From Flavobacterium erciyesense (lineage in GTDB: Bacteria; Bacteroidota; Bacteroidia; Flavobacteriales; Flavobacteriaceae), in the NCBI RefSeq assembly GCF_018069925.1, contig NZ_JAGPXB010000001.1, positions 124,001-188,000 of the forward strand: 64,000 nucleotides of DNA, in the 5' to 3' direction. This document shows positions 1-8,939 of the stretch, piece after piece. The notes below the pieces were generated by a model. It was not told the origin of the DNA, searched no databases, and saw nothing but the letters and a program-made list of their open reading frames with translations. A program made the position numbers and the translations under genes. How positions within the stretch are numbered: the stretch's first letter is position 1; every line of letters begins with the position of its first letter.

Positions 1-125
1 CAAAAGAGCGTTTTATTAAAGAGGAAATAGGAGAAGAAAACTATCGCATGTTGAACGAAATTAAAAAACTTCAAGCCAGACAAGGCGTGCAAGCCATGCT
101 GCCTTTTGCAATCAAAATGAAATAA
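1..125 (+). CDS. C-terminal fragment of an unidentified protein
   Basis: An open frame enters from the left edge and stops at TAA 123-125. Its first complete codon starts at base 3 and about 40 residues are visible. The tail is basic and probably helical, ending in LPFAIKMK. An intrinsic terminator begins 26 bases after the stop, which supports a real gene end. I do not recognise the family from this tail alone; the start and most of the protein lie outside the window. Confidence 0.6.
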   Translation, partial: KERFIKEEIGEENYRMLNEIKKLQARQGVQAMLPFAIKMK

Positions 126-150
126 ATAAAAAAAATTGAAAATACTTTTA

Positions 151-185
151 AACCCGCTATTGTCATTACTTTAGCGGGTTTTTCT
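151..185 (+). terminator. Intrinsic terminator of the partial gene
   Basis: A perfect 9-bp stem (AACCCGCTA at 151-159, TAGCGGGTT at 172-180) is followed by a T-rich run, 26 bases after the stop codon at 123-125. Confidence 0.85.
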
Positions 186-240
186 TTAAATCATATAAGC
201 TTTTATGAAAACATTAGAAATATAGAAAGCCTAAATCAAG

Positions 241-248
241 TATTTTTG
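241..248 (+). promoter_or_regulatory. Candidate -7 box for the AsmA-family gene
   Basis: TATTTTTG fits the Bacteroidetes -7 consensus TAnnTTTG and lies 44 bases before the ATG at 293. I see no convincing TTG at -33, so this is only a candidate. Confidence 0.35.
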
Positions 249-292
249 TACAATAAAGTAGTTGATTAGCAATATAAAACAAGCATCATCAC

Positions 293-2911
293 ATGGGAAA
301 GAAAATTTTAAAAATAGTAGGTATAGTCCTTTTGTTGCTAGTAGCAACATTATTTGCAGCACCCTTTTTATTTAAAGATCAAATAAAAGCAAAAATTACC
401 GATGCCATTAATGCAAAAGTTGACGCCACGGTATCCTTTTCCGATGCCGATTTAAGTTTATTTAAAAACTTTCCGAATGCTAATGTAACGCTAGAAAAAC
501 TAGTTATCATCAATAAAGCGCCTTTCGCAGGAGACACTTTGGTTTCACTAGGCGAAGTCAACCTTAAAATGTCAATTAAAGAACTTTTTAAAGACAAAAA
601 AGAAGCGATTGCTATTGATGGAGTGAGTTCAAAAGATGGGTTGATCAACATTATTTTCAACAAAGATGGCATTGGAAACTTTGATATTGCACTTAAAGAC
701 GCCAAAAAAGAAGAAGCTTCAACCAGTAGTCCGCTGGCTTTAAAAATTCAAGAATACAAAATTGAAAATTTTCAGTTTCGCTATTTTGACGAAAGTTCAA
801 AAATTAAAATGGTTATTGACAGCTTGAATCACGAAGGTTCAGGTGATTTTGCCGCTGAAAAATTAGACTTAACAACCAAGACCACAGCTAAAGTGAGCTT
901 GAATATGGATAAAGTCAATTACATGAATCAAGTAGCATTAACACTTGATGCCGTTTTAGGAATCGATTTAAAAAACAGCAAATACAGCTTTAAAGAAAAC
1001 AAGGCCTTAATTAATCAACTCCCGTTAGAATTTGATGGATTTATACAAATTGCTGATGCAGGACAAGAATATGACTTGAAATTTAAAACGCCAACCTCGT
1101 CATTTAAAAACTTTTTGGGCGTGATACCAGCCGCCTATGCAGCTAGTTTAGATAATGTTCAAACTACAGGTGATTTTACCATTGTTGGTTTTGCAAAAGG
1201 ATTGTACTCTGATACCAGCGTACCCAAATTCAATATTGCCATTGCCTCCCACAATGCTTCTTTTAAATACCCGAACTTGCCTAAAACGGTTGAAAAAATC
1301 GTTATTGACACTAAAATTATCAATGAAACCGGAATTCTTAATGACACTTATGTAAACTTAGATAAACTCTCGTTTCAAATTGATCAAGATGTATTTAATG
1401 CCAAAGCAAACATCAAAAACATCACCCAAAACGCAATAGTTGATGCCGCATTAAAAGGAACTATCAATTTAGCAAACCTATCAAAAGCCTACCCTATCAA
1501 GCTTGACAAACCTTTATCTGGGATTTTAAAAGCTGATGTTACCACAAAATTTGATATGCAAAGTGTTGAAAAAAGTGAATATGAAAAGATCAACAATGCG
1601 GGTAGTATGAGCCTATCTGGATTCAAATATGCTGATGAAAATGGTAAAACCATGAACATTAGTACGGCGGTAGTACAGTTTAACCCAAGCCAAGTTAATT
1701 TGAAACAATTAAATGCCACAACTGGAAGAAGTGATATTAGCGTAAGTGGAATTCTGGAAAACTTTTATGGTTTTATTTTTAGAAATCAGGAGTTGAAAGG
1801 GAACTTTTTCATGTCGTCAAATCAATTGGCGGTTGACGATTTTATGACGACTGAAGAACCGGCAAAAGAAAGCACCGCTGGAAAAAAAGCCGAGGCTATG
1901 AAAATCCCTGCTTTTTTAAATTGTACGCTTAGCGCAAAAGCCAATACGGTATTGTATGACAACCTAAAACTAAAAAACGTAGCCGGGAAATTAATTGTGA
2001 GAGACCAAAAGGTAACTCTAGAAAATGTGAAGACCTCTATTTTTGGTGGGTCGATTGGAGTGAACGGAGCGGTTTCAACAAAAGGCAAAGTGCCTGTATT
2101 TAATATGGATTTAAAGTTAAACCAAGTTGATATTGCACAGTCATTTACACAATTAGACATGCTGAAGAAAATTGCTCCAATTGCGGGAATTATTAACGGC
2201 CGTTTGAATTCGAATATTAAACTGAACGGTAATTTAGATGCCACCGAATTTACGCCTGACTTAAAAACTTTGACCGGTGATTTATTGGGCCAACTGTTAT
2301 CAACTACTGTCAATGAAAAAAACTCGACTTTGTTGAAAGCTATTGGGTCGAATATTAAGTTTATAGATGTAAAAAAAATTAATTTGAATGACATTAAAGC
2401 AGCAATCACGTTCAAAGATGGTAAAGTAAATATCAAACCATTTGACATTAAATACAAAGACATTAAAGCTACAATTGGCGGAACACACGGTTTTGATCAA
2501 AGTATGAGTTACAACCTGAAATTTGATGTTCCGGCTAAATATTTGGGTGCCGAAGCGAATGCCTTACTAGCGAAATTAACTCCTGCCGAAGCTGCTAAAA
2601 TAGAAAACGTGCCTATCAATGCGGTTTTGGGCGGTAATTTTACCAATCCGAAAATAACAACCGATATCAAAACGGCGCTGACACAATTGACAAATCAGTT
2701 GGTGAAACAACAAAAAGACCGTTTGGTAAAAAAAGGAACCTCAGCGATAACGAATTATATCAATAAAAACAAAAAACCAGGTGACACTACAAAAACAGCT
2801 GCACCTGCCAAACCAGCTACCAAAGAAGAAGTAAAAGCCAAAGCTGCTGATTTATTGAATGGTCTGTTTAAAAAGAAAAAGAAACCAGCTGATACCACAA
2901 AAGTAAACTAG
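293..2911 (+). CDS. AsmA-family outer-membrane biogenesis protein
   Basis: The 872-residue protein has an N-terminal hydrophobic segment (about residues 5-25) after a short Lys-rich start. A long stretch rich in beta strands follows, with recurring patterns such as GTINLANL, GSIGVNGAVS and KLNGNLDATEF. These are typical of AsmA/TamB-like proteins, which sit in the inner membrane with a large periplasmic part and act in envelope lipid or outer-membrane homeostasis. The C-terminal 100 residues are Lys- and Ala-rich, with a poly-Lys stretch near the end. Terminators on both sides (151-185 and 2931-2967) make it a single-gene unit. The ATG at 293 directly precedes the membrane anchor. The family is fairly certain; the exact role is inferred from it. 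Confidence 0.85.
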   Translation: MGKKILKIVGIVLLLLVATLFAAPFLFKDQIKAKITDAINAKVDATVSFSDADLSLFKNFPNANVTLEKLVIINKAPFAGDTLVSLGEVNLKMSIKELFKDKKEAIAIDGVSSKDGLINIIFNKDGIGNFDIALKDAKKEEASTSSPLALKIQEYKIENFQFRYFDESSKIKMVIDSLNHEGSGDFAAEKLDLTTKTTAKVSLNMDKVNYMNQVALTLDAVLGIDLKNSKYSFKENKALINQLPLEFDGFIQIADAGQEYDLKFKTPTSSFKNFLGVIPAAYAASLDNVQTTGDFTIVGFAKGLYSDTSVPKFNIAIASHNASFKYPNLPKTVEKIVIDTKIINETGILNDTYVNLDKLSFQIDQDVFNAKANIKNITQNAIVDAALKGTINLANLSKAYPIKLDKPLSGILKADVTTKFDMQSVEKSEYEKINNAGSMSLSGFKYADENGKTMNISTAVVQFNPSQVNLKQLNATTGRSDISVSGILENFYGFIFRNQELKGNFFMSSNQLAVDDFMTTEEPAKESTAGKKAEAMKIPAFLNCTLSAKANTVLYDNLKLKNVAGKLIVRDQKVTLENVKTSIFGGSIGVNGAVSTKGKVPVFNMDLKLNQVDIAQSFTQLDMLKKIAPIAGIINGRLNSNIKLNGNLDATEFTPDLKTLTGDLLGQLLSTTVNEKNSTLLKAIGSNIKFIDVKKINLNDIKAAITFKDGKVNIKPFDIKYKDIKATIGGTHGFDQSMSYNLKFDVPAKYLGAEANALLAKLTPAEAAKIENVPINAVLGGNFTNPKITTDIKTALTQLTNQLVKQQKDRLVKKGTSAITNYINKNKKPGDTTKTAAPAKPATKEEVKAKAADLLNGLFKKKKKPADTTKVN

Positions 2912-2930
2912 GTAGAAGTACAATAAAAAA

Positions 2931-2967
2931 GAGGAATTTCAATAGGTTTGAAATTCCTCTTTTTTTA
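2931..2967 (+). terminator. Intrinsic terminator of the AsmA-family gene
   Basis: A perfect 10-bp stem (GAGGAATTTC 2931-2940, GAAATTCCTC 2950-2959) is followed by an eight-base T run. It begins 20 bases after the stop. Confidence 0.9.
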
Positions 2968-3023
2968 TGAAATATAGTGCTGTTTTGTCATTGAAAACTA
3001 AAACGCGTATTGTATGTTGTGTT

Positions 3024-3133
3024 GCGTAAAGGATGGAAGCGGCATCCTTTTATGCAGCGCAGCGGAATAAAAGATACAGCGAACAGCCTGACCTTTTTTA
3101 AAATTTTTTCTATTTTAAAAAAGGCTACGCCCA
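3024..3133 (+). repeat. Structured intergenic repeat, copy A
   Basis: This is one of three elements in the window with the same skeleton. It opens with GCGTAAAGGATGGAAGCGG, has the middle block AGCGAACAGCCTGAC at about 3078-3092, and closes with ACGCCCA at 3127-3133. GCGT and ACGC can pair to close the element. Inside are the small hairpin GGATG/CATCC (3031-3035 with 3043-3047) and a perfect 12-bp hairpin (3092-3103 with 3113-3124). It fills the gap between the AsmA terminator and the convergent DUF2797 gene, ending 7 bases from that gene's stop. No coding frame explains it. Confidence 0.7.
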
Positions 3134-3139
3134 ACTGTT

Positions 3140-3934
3140 TTACACGGTGATGGAAACCATATAGCCTTCGGAGCCGCGAACATTAAAAACGGTTCCATCA
3201 TCAAAAAGTAAATATTGCCCTTTTACGCCTGTTAATTTGCCTTCGAACTGCGGTGTTTTATCAAGATTCAAGCTATTTACCTTCGCGGGATACTGCAAAA
3301 CAGGGTAATTCATTTCGTACAAATCGTTGTTTTGATTGTAAAAATATTCCTGAACTTCGGTTGGAATTAAGTGTTCCAATTTCAAGCGTTCTGCCACCAA
3401 ATCGACTGGTTCAATCGTGTTGGTTAACATTTTGCGCCAATTGGTTTTGTCTGCATAATGTTTCTTTAAAGCGACCTCGGTGATTCCGGCAAGATAGCGA
3501 TTGGGAACCTCAACGATTGAAATGGCTTGGTTGGCACCTTGATCAATCCATCGGGTTGGGACTTGTGTTTTGCGTGTAACTCCTACTTTGACTTCACTCG
3601 ACAAAGCCAAGTAGACAATGTGCGGCTGCAATTGTACTTTTTGCTCGTAGGCCAAATCACGATCAGCGATACCAAGATGCGCGGTGCTGAGTTCGGGTTT
3701 CATGATCCAATCGCCCACAGCCGGACTCGAATAAAAGCAGTCGTAACAAAAACCTTGACGAAAAATCTTTTTCTTTTTGTTGCAATTGAGACATTGGTAG
3801 CCTACAAATTGTATCGAAAAATTTTTATTTAAAAACTGATTGACGTTTAAAAAACTATTTTCAAAAACGATATAGTATTGAATGGGAGCACCCATTTCGG
3901 TTTGCATTTTGGCTAGTACACCTTCGTATGTCAT
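3140..3934 (-). CDS. DUF2797-family zinc-ribbon-like protein
   Basis: The 264-residue protein has a four-cysteine cluster, C48/C51 and C63/C66, that looks like a zinc ribbon. After it come motifs I associate with DUF2797: GDWIMKPE, HIVYLALSSEVKVGVTR, PTRWIDQGA and a C-terminal segment with GVKGQYLLFDDGTVFNVR. The biochemical function of DUF2797 is unknown to me. The gene is divergent from the GH3-family gene, with about 145 bases between the starts, and converges on the AsmA gene. The start at 3934 leaves the conserved N-terminus intact. Confidence 0.8.
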   Translation of the reverse strand: MTYEGVLAKMQTEMGAPIQYYIVFENSFLNVNQFLNKNFSIQFVGYQCLNCNKKKKIFRQGFCYDCFYSSPAVGDWIMKPELSTAHLGIADRDLAYEQKVQLQPHIVYLALSSEVKVGVTRKTQVPTRWIDQGANQAISIVEVPNRYLAGITEVALKKHYADKTNWRKMLTNTIEPVDLVAERLKLEHLIPTEVQEYFYNQNNDLYEMNYPVLQYPAKVNSLNLDKTPQFEGKLTGVKGQYLLFDDGTVFNVRGSEGYMVSITV

Positions 3935-4079
3935 TATTCGTAAAGTTTGTTGTTTAAATTTTTAGGTTAAACAAATTTTGTTATTTTTGGTAAAGTTGTA
4001 AAGTTAGTATTTGTGTATCGATATTCAAATGGGAAACTATAAAACTGCGTATGACTTTTAGAAATCGTAAATAAAAAAA

Positions 4080-5588
4080 ATGCCATTAACCATTATTAAT
4101 TCGTTTGCCTCTTGGGTTTTAAAGCAAAGAATTCATCAGATAGAATTGTTCCTAAAGTACCCGAACGAGGTTCAGGAGGAATTGCTTATGAACTTGATAC
4201 AAGCCTCGAAAAATACGGTTTTGGGCAAGGATTACGATTTTGCATCTATAAAATCGTATGCTACTTTTACATCACGCATACCTATTTCTACCTACGAAGA
4301 ATTGCAACCCCTTATTGAACGAACGCGACAAGGAGAACAAAATGTTTTTTGGGAAACTCCCATAAAATGGTTTGCCAAATCGAGCGGTACTACCAATGCC
4401 AAGAGTAAATTTATACCCGTAAGCAACGAAGCCTTAGAAGATTGTCATTACAAAGGCAGTAAAGATTTGCTGTGTTTGTATTTGAACAATAACGAGGATT
4501 CGGAGTTGTTTATAGGCAAGAGTTTACGCTTAGGTGGAAGTTCTCAAATTTACGAGGACAAAAATACTTTTTTTGGTGATTTGTCGGCTATTTTGATAGA
4601 AAACATGCCTATTTGGGCGGAGTTTAGCAGCACGCCAAGTAACAAAACATCGTTAATGAGCGAGTGGGAAACCAAAATTGCAGCTATTATTAACGAAACT
4701 AAAAACGAAAATGTGACCAGTTTTGCTGGCGTTCCTTCCTGGATGCTGGTATTAATGAATAAAATGCTCGAAGAAACCGGTAAAGGCAATTTACTGGAGC
4801 TTTGGCCTAACTTAGAAGTCTATTTTCATGGCGGTGTTAATTTTGAACCGTACCGCGAGCAGTATCAAAAAATACTTCCTAAAAAGGATTTTAAATACTA
4901 CGAAATATACAATGCCTCTGAAGGTTTTTTTGCCATTCAAGACTTGAATTATTCTAGTGATTTGTTGTTGATGTTGGACTACGGGATTTTTTATGAGTTC
5001 ATTCCGATGGATACTTTTGGTACGCCGAATCAAAAAATTATTCGACTGGCAGATGTAGAATTGTTTAAAAACTACGCCATCGTGATTACTACCAACTCAG
5101 GTTTGTGGCGCTATATGATAGGTGACACGGTGCGTTTTACCTCTTTAAATCCTTATAGAATTCGAGTTACAGGCAGAACGAAACATCATATCAACGTTTT
5201 TGGCGAAGAATTAATGGTTGAAAACACGGATCAAGCCATTGCACAAGCCTGTAAAATTACCCACACCGAAGTGGTGGATTACACCGTGGCACCCATTTTT
5301 ATGGAAGGCAAAGAAAAAGGCGCTCACGAGTGGATGATTGAGTTTAAAAACCCACCTGCTGATTTGGCTCAATTTCAGAAAATTTTAGACGAATCTATAC
5401 AAGCACTCAACTCTGACTACGAGGCCAAACGCTACAACAACATGACTTTAAATCCATTGGTAATCAATGTAGCCCGTAAAAATTTGTTTTATGATTGGCT
5501 CAAAGACAATAGCAAGCTTGGTGGGCAACACAAAATACCAAGATTATCGAATCAAAGGGATTACTTGGAGCAGCTCAAAAACTTGTAA
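4080..5588 (+). CDS. GH3-family acyl-adenylating enzyme
   Basis: The 502-residue protein resembles plant GH3/JAR1 acyl-acid amido synthetases of the firefly luciferase (ANL) superfamily. Visible motifs are the ATP-binding FAKSSGTTNAKSKFIP at about residues 98-113, an aromatic ASEG motif (YNASEGFFAIQ) near 275-285, and a C-terminal GDTVRF...VTGRTKHHINVFGEEL block. Family members activate a carboxylic acid with ATP and often conjugate it to an amino acid. The substrate of bacterial versions is not established, and no biosynthetic cluster surrounds this one. The gene converges on serB with 30 bases between the stops and no clear terminator. The start at 4080 follows an A-rich stretch, as expected in Bacteroidetes. 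Confidence 0.88.
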   Translation: MPLTIINSFASWVLKQRIHQIELFLKYPNEVQEELLMNLIQASKNTVLGKDYDFASIKSYATFTSRIPISTYEELQPLIERTRQGEQNVFWETPIKWFAKSSGTTNAKSKFIPVSNEALEDCHYKGSKDLLCLYLNNNEDSELFIGKSLRLGGSSQIYEDKNTFFGDLSAILIENMPIWAEFSSTPSNKTSLMSEWETKIAAIINETKNENVTSFAGVPSWMLVLMNKMLEETGKGNLLELWPNLEVYFHGGVNFEPYREQYQKILPKKDFKYYEIYNASEGFFAIQDLNYSSDLLLMLDYGIFYEFIPMDTFGTPNQKIIRLADVELFKNYAIVITTNSGLWRYMIGDTVRFTSLNPYRIRVTGRTKHHINVFGEELMVENTDQAIAQACKITHTEVVDYTVAPIFMEGKEKGAHEWMIEFKNPPADLAQFQKILDESIQALNSDYEAKRYNNMTLNPLVINVARKNLFYDWLKDNSKLGGQHKIPRLSNQRDYLEQLKNL

Positions 5589-5618
5589 AAAGATTATTTT
5601 CCTAAAAAAATTGCACAC

Positions 5619-6851
5619 CTACTCCATCATATCAATATGTCGATCATGGTAACCTAACAAATACAAAACACCATCTAAACCTAAGCTAGAAATAGAACTT
5701 TCGGCTTTTTCCTTAACGGTTGGTTTGGCATGAAAAGCGATGCCTAAACCTGCTAAATTCAACATGGGTAAATCATTAGCACCATCGCCCACTGCAATAG
5801 TCTGATTGATGTGAATGCCTTCTTTGTCTGCAATAGCTTGCAGGTATTCGGCTTTCTTTTTACCATCAACAATTTCGCCCAAATAATTACCCGTTAATTT
5901 TCCGTCGATGATTTCCAGCTCATTAGCGTGTACGTAATCAATACCCAATTCTTTCTGTAAATACTTCCCAAAAAAGGTAAAACCTCCTGATAGAATAGCC
6001 GTTTTGTATCCGTAATATTTCAAGGCTTTCATTAAGCGATGCGCACCTTTGGTAATGGGTAAATTTTCGGCAACGCTTTGTAACACGGCTTCACTCAAAC
6101 CTTCAAGCAAAGCCATACGTTGTTTGAAGCTTTCGCTAAAATCAATTTCGCCATTCATAGCTGACTCGGTTATGGCACGCACTTGCTCGCCTACTCCAGC
6201 AAGCTCTGCTAATTCATCAATTACTTCTGTTTGTATGAGCGTCGAATCCATATCAAAACAAACCAAACGGCGGTTTCGTCGGTACATATTGTCTTCTTGA
6301 AACGAAATATCTACATCTAAAGTTCGAGAAATTTCCATAAAACTAGCCGTCATAAACGACTTGTCGACGATAGTTCCTGTTACCGAAAGCTGAATGCAAG
6401 CACGAGGAAATTCTTCTTTTTCAATAATAGATACTCTGCCCGTAAGGCGTTTAATAGCATCAATATTCAAGTTTTGATTGGATAAAATACGAGTCACAGC
6501 AGCGATTTGTACCGCAGTCAGGCTTTCGCCCAAAACATTAATTGTGTAGCGTTGCTTGCGTTGTCCTTTGACCCAAATTTCATAATCTTCGATAGAAATG
6601 GGAATGAACTTCACCTTTACACCCAATTCATACGCTTTAAACAACAAATCTTTTAAAACAGGTCCCGATGTAGAGCCTGCTTTGATTTCGAACAGAATTC
6701 CAAGTGAAAGTGTATCATGAATATCGGCTTGACCAATATCTAGAATAATAGCGTCATAATTTGCTAAAATAGAAGTTAAACCAGCGGTAACTCCAGGTTT
6801 GTCTTGACCTGAAACTTTTAATAAAATGACTTCTTTATCTGCTACTTGCAT
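5619..6851 (-). CDS. serB: Phosphoserine phosphatase with N-terminal ACT domains
   Basis: This 410-residue protein hydrolyses phosphoserine to serine, the last step of serine synthesis. The N-terminal 165 residues form two ACT-like regulatory domains (opening VILLKVSGQDKPGVTAGLT). The catalytic HAD domain follows, with the nucleophile motif DMDSTLIQTE, motif II (ILSGGFTFFG) and the Mg-binding GDGANDLPML. The frame stays open upstream to 6956, but that extension is hydrophobic and unlike the family; ATG 6851 gives the normal MQVADKEVILL start. The gene is single. An SRPBCC gene on the same strand ends upstream with its own terminator. Confidence 0.93.
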   Translation of the reverse strand: MQVADKEVILLKVSGQDKPGVTAGLTSILANYDAIILDIGQADIHDTLSLGILFEIKAGSTSGPVLKDLLFKAYELGVKVKFIPISIEDYEIWVKGQRKQRYTINVLGESLTAVQIAAVTRILSNQNLNIDAIKRLTGRVSIIEKEEFPRACIQLSVTGTIVDKSFMTASFMEISRTLDVDISFQEDNMYRRNRRLVCFDMDSTLIQTEVIDELAELAGVGEQVRAITESAMNGEIDFSESFKQRMALLEGLSEAVLQSVAENLPITKGAHRLMKALKYYGYKTAILSGGFTFFGKYLQKELGIDYVHANELEIIDGKLTGNYLGEIVDGKKKAEYLQAIADKEGIHINQTIAVGDGANDLPMLNLAGLGIAFHAKPTVKEKAESSISSLGLDGVLYLLGYHDRHIDMME

Positions 6852-6953
6852 GCGATTGGCTTTAAAATACCAAACAAAAATCGACAATTGAAAGGGGATA
6901 AAAAAAAATAAAATTCCTTTTTGCACACAAAAACAAATCCGATAATTTAAGTA

Positions 6954-6982
6954 CAAAAAAACCTGTTCAAACGAATGAACAG
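6954..6982 (-). terminator. Intrinsic terminator of the SRPBCC gene
   Basis: Read on the minus strand, CTGTTC and GAACAG pair across an 8-base loop (6963-6968 with 6977-6982) and are followed by a seven-base T run. It lies about 110 bases past the stop of the gene at 7091-7501. The loop and stem resemble the terminator at 7571-7602. Confidence 0.65.
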
Positions 6983-7090
6983 CTTGCTGTTTTTACGAAA
7001 ATCGCAATTTATAGCGTAAATCAAAAAATGTAATCTAAGTTTTTCTACCGTTGGAGATGATCAATTTCAAGGTAATGCATTGTAAAAAAA

Positions 7091-7501
7091 TTAAAGATTT
7101 GCCTCTTCAACATACTTTTTAAAATTATCTAAAATAGCCTGCCAGCCTTGTTCTTGTAATTCTTCAGAATTCTCTCTTTCGGGATCAAAACGTTCAGTCA
7201 CTTTGGTACCTGCTTCATTTTGCTCAAAAGTAATTTTTACTTTTCTACCATCGCCTAATTCGTATTCTATTACCGAAAAATCTAAAACAGTAGTATAGAC
7301 TCCTTCAAAATCAAAGCGCATGGTATCGTCTTTAGAAGCCATTGTGTATTTGAATTTCCCGCCCACTTTCAAGTCATTTTCTGCAAAAGGAGTATACCAA
7401 TCATCAGAGGCATTGTTCCATTTCATGATGTGTTGTGGTGTTGTCCATTTTTCCCATACTTGTTCTATTGAAGCGTTTATAGTGTTTTGTACTGTTATCA
7501 T
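7091..7501 (-). CDS. SRPBCC / AHSA1-like domain protein
   Basis: The 136-residue protein is a single START-like SRPBCC domain. It opens with TINASIEQVWEKWTTPQHIMKW, the usual AHSA1-type start, has GGKFKYTM and FEGVYT in the middle, and ends with the helix segment EEQGWQAILDNFKKYVE. Such domains bind hydrophobic ligands or act with Hsp90-type chaperones; no ligand can be assigned. It stands alone between the terminators of clpX and of itself. Family membership is clear, function is not. Confidence 0.85.
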   Translation of the reverse strand: MITVQNTINASIEQVWEKWTTPQHIMKWNNASDDWYTPFAENDLKVGGKFKYTMASKDDTMRFDFEGVYTTVLDFSVIEYELGDGRKVKITFEQNEAGTKVTERFDPERENSEELQEQGWQAILDNFKKYVEEANL

Positions 7502-7570
7502 TTGAAGTTGCTTTTATTAATTATAAAAATACAAAATAATTAAAATCAGTTCTCATTTTTAAAATCAATA

Positions 7571-7602
7571 AAAAAAAACCTGCTCAAATGAATGAACAGG
7601 TT
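7571..7602 (-). terminator. Intrinsic terminator of clpX
   Basis: Minus-strand stem AACCTG..CAGGTT (9 bp with one mismatch, 7577-7585 with 7594-7602) followed by a T run, 28 bases after the clpX stop. Confidence 0.8.
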
Positions 7603-7629
7603 TTTATATGTTACTGAGAAATTGATTTG

Positions 7630-8862
7630 TTAAGAAGCAATCTCTAAACGTTTCAGCAAATTTTTACTCAAAGCTTCCTCTGCGTATTCTTGATTGATCT
7701 CGAGTACTTTATCATCTGAACTTGGTAATTCATACATAGCATCCGTTAGAATCGCTTCGCATAACGAACGCAAACCACGAGCACCTAATTTGTATTCTAG
7801 GGCCTTATCAACAATAAAATCTAAGGCTTCGTTGGTAATGGTAAAAGTTACATCATCCATTAAAAACAACTTTTCATATTGCTTGATCAAGGCATTTTTA
7901 GGTTCTGTCAAAATTGAACGTAACGTTGCTCTATCCAAAGGATCCATGTGTGTAAGTACCGGCAAACGACCAATGATTTCTGGAATTAATCCAAAATCTT
8001 TAATGTCTTTTGGGATTATGTATTGCAATAAATTGTCTTTATCAATAGCATCTGCTGTTTTTGAAGTAGAATATCCTACAGCCTGACGGTTCAATCGTTT
8101 CGAAATAATTCTTTCGATACCATCAAAAGCACCTCCTGCAATAAACAAGATATTTTGTGTGTTTACCTCAACAAATTTTTGATCCGGGTGCTTGCGTCCG
8201 CCCTTTGGTGGCACATTCACAACCGTTCCTTCTAATAATTTCAGTAACGCTTGCTGTACTCCTTCGCCAGATACATCACGTGTAATAGATGGGTTGTCAC
8301 TTTTACGTGCAATTTTATCTATTTCGTCAATAAATACAATACCACGTTCCGCTTTCGCCACATCATAATCAGCAGCTTGTAGCAAACGCGTTAAAATACT
8401 CTCTACATCTTCACCTACATATCCTGCTTCGGTTAGCACAGTAGCATCTACAATAGCCAAAGGAACATCTAACATTTTTGCGATGGTTTTGGCCACCAAT
8501 GTTTTTCCGGTTCCAGTTTGCCCTACCATAATGATGTTGCTTTTTTCAATTTCAACCTCATCGTCTTGCTGCTGTTGCATCAATCGTTTGTAGTGGTTGT
8601 AAACGGCCACCGACATTACTTTTTTGGTTTGATCTTGACCAATTACATATTGATCTAAGAACGCTCTTATTTCTTTCGGCTTTTGCAAAACCAAATCGCT
8701 TGCTAGCGCGCTGCTACTTGAAGTTCTTAATTCCTCAAGAACAATACCATGCGCTTGCTCAATACATTTGTCGCAAATATGCGCTTCGATACCTGCAATT
8801 AATAATTTAGTTTCTGGCTTTTTTCTTCCACAAAACGAACATTCTAATTTTTCTTTCGCCAT
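7630..8862 (-). CDS. clpX: ATP-dependent Clp protease unfoldase ClpX
   Basis: The 410-residue AAA+ unfoldase delivers substrates to ClpP. The N-terminal zinc-binding domain has CSFCG at about residues 9-13 and CDKC near 31-34. The AAA+ module shows Walker A GQTGTGKT, the pore loop [10 protein letters not shown], Walker [10 protein letters not shown] and the C-terminal arginine motif GARGLRS. The ClpP-docking loop appears to read VGY rather than the IGF of E. coli. The length is normal. It follows clpP by 77 bases on the same strand. A repetitive inverted repeat lies in that spacer, and a terminator follows the gene. Confidence 0.97.
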   Translation of the reverse strand: MAKEKLECSFCGRKKPETKLLIAGIEAHICDKCIEQAHGIVLEELRTSSSSALASDLVLQKPKEIRAFLDQYVIGQDQTKKVMSVAVYNHYKRLMQQQQDDEVEIEKSNIIMVGQTGTGKTLVAKTIAKMLDVPLAIVDATVLTEAGYVGEDVESILTRLLQAADYDVAKAERGIVFIDEIDKIARKSDNPSITRDVSGEGVQQALLKLLEGTVVNVPPKGGRKHPDQKFVEVNTQNILFIAGGAFDGIERIISKRLNRQAVGYSTSKTADAIDKDNLLQYIIPKDIKDFGLIPEIIGRLPVLTHMDPLDRATLRSILTEPKNALIKQYEKLFLMDDVTFTITNEALDFIVDKALEYKLGARGLRSLCEAILTDAMYELPSSDDKVLEINQEYAEEALSKNLLKRLEIAS

Positions 8863-8869
8863 ATTTTTT

Positions 8870-8933
8870 GTTTCAAGTTTAAAGTTCCAAGTTTAAAGTT
8901 CTCACAATAACTTTAAACTTGAAACCTGAAACC
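8870..8933. repeat. Simple-sequence inverted repeat between clpP and clpX
   Basis: The short unit AAGTTTAAAGTT occurs twice in direct orientation and again inverted. A 17-base arm at 8870-8886 is mirrored exactly at 8909-8925. It is not a clean terminator because no T run follows on the minus strand. It could form a strong hairpin in a clpP-clpX transcript. Confidence 0.65.
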
Positions 8934-8939
8934 ATTTTT

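Noticed and set aside
1822..2463. Antisense frame of about 213 codons opposite the AsmA-family gene
   Set aside because: The codon pattern and lack of motifs mark it as a shadow of the AsmA gene.
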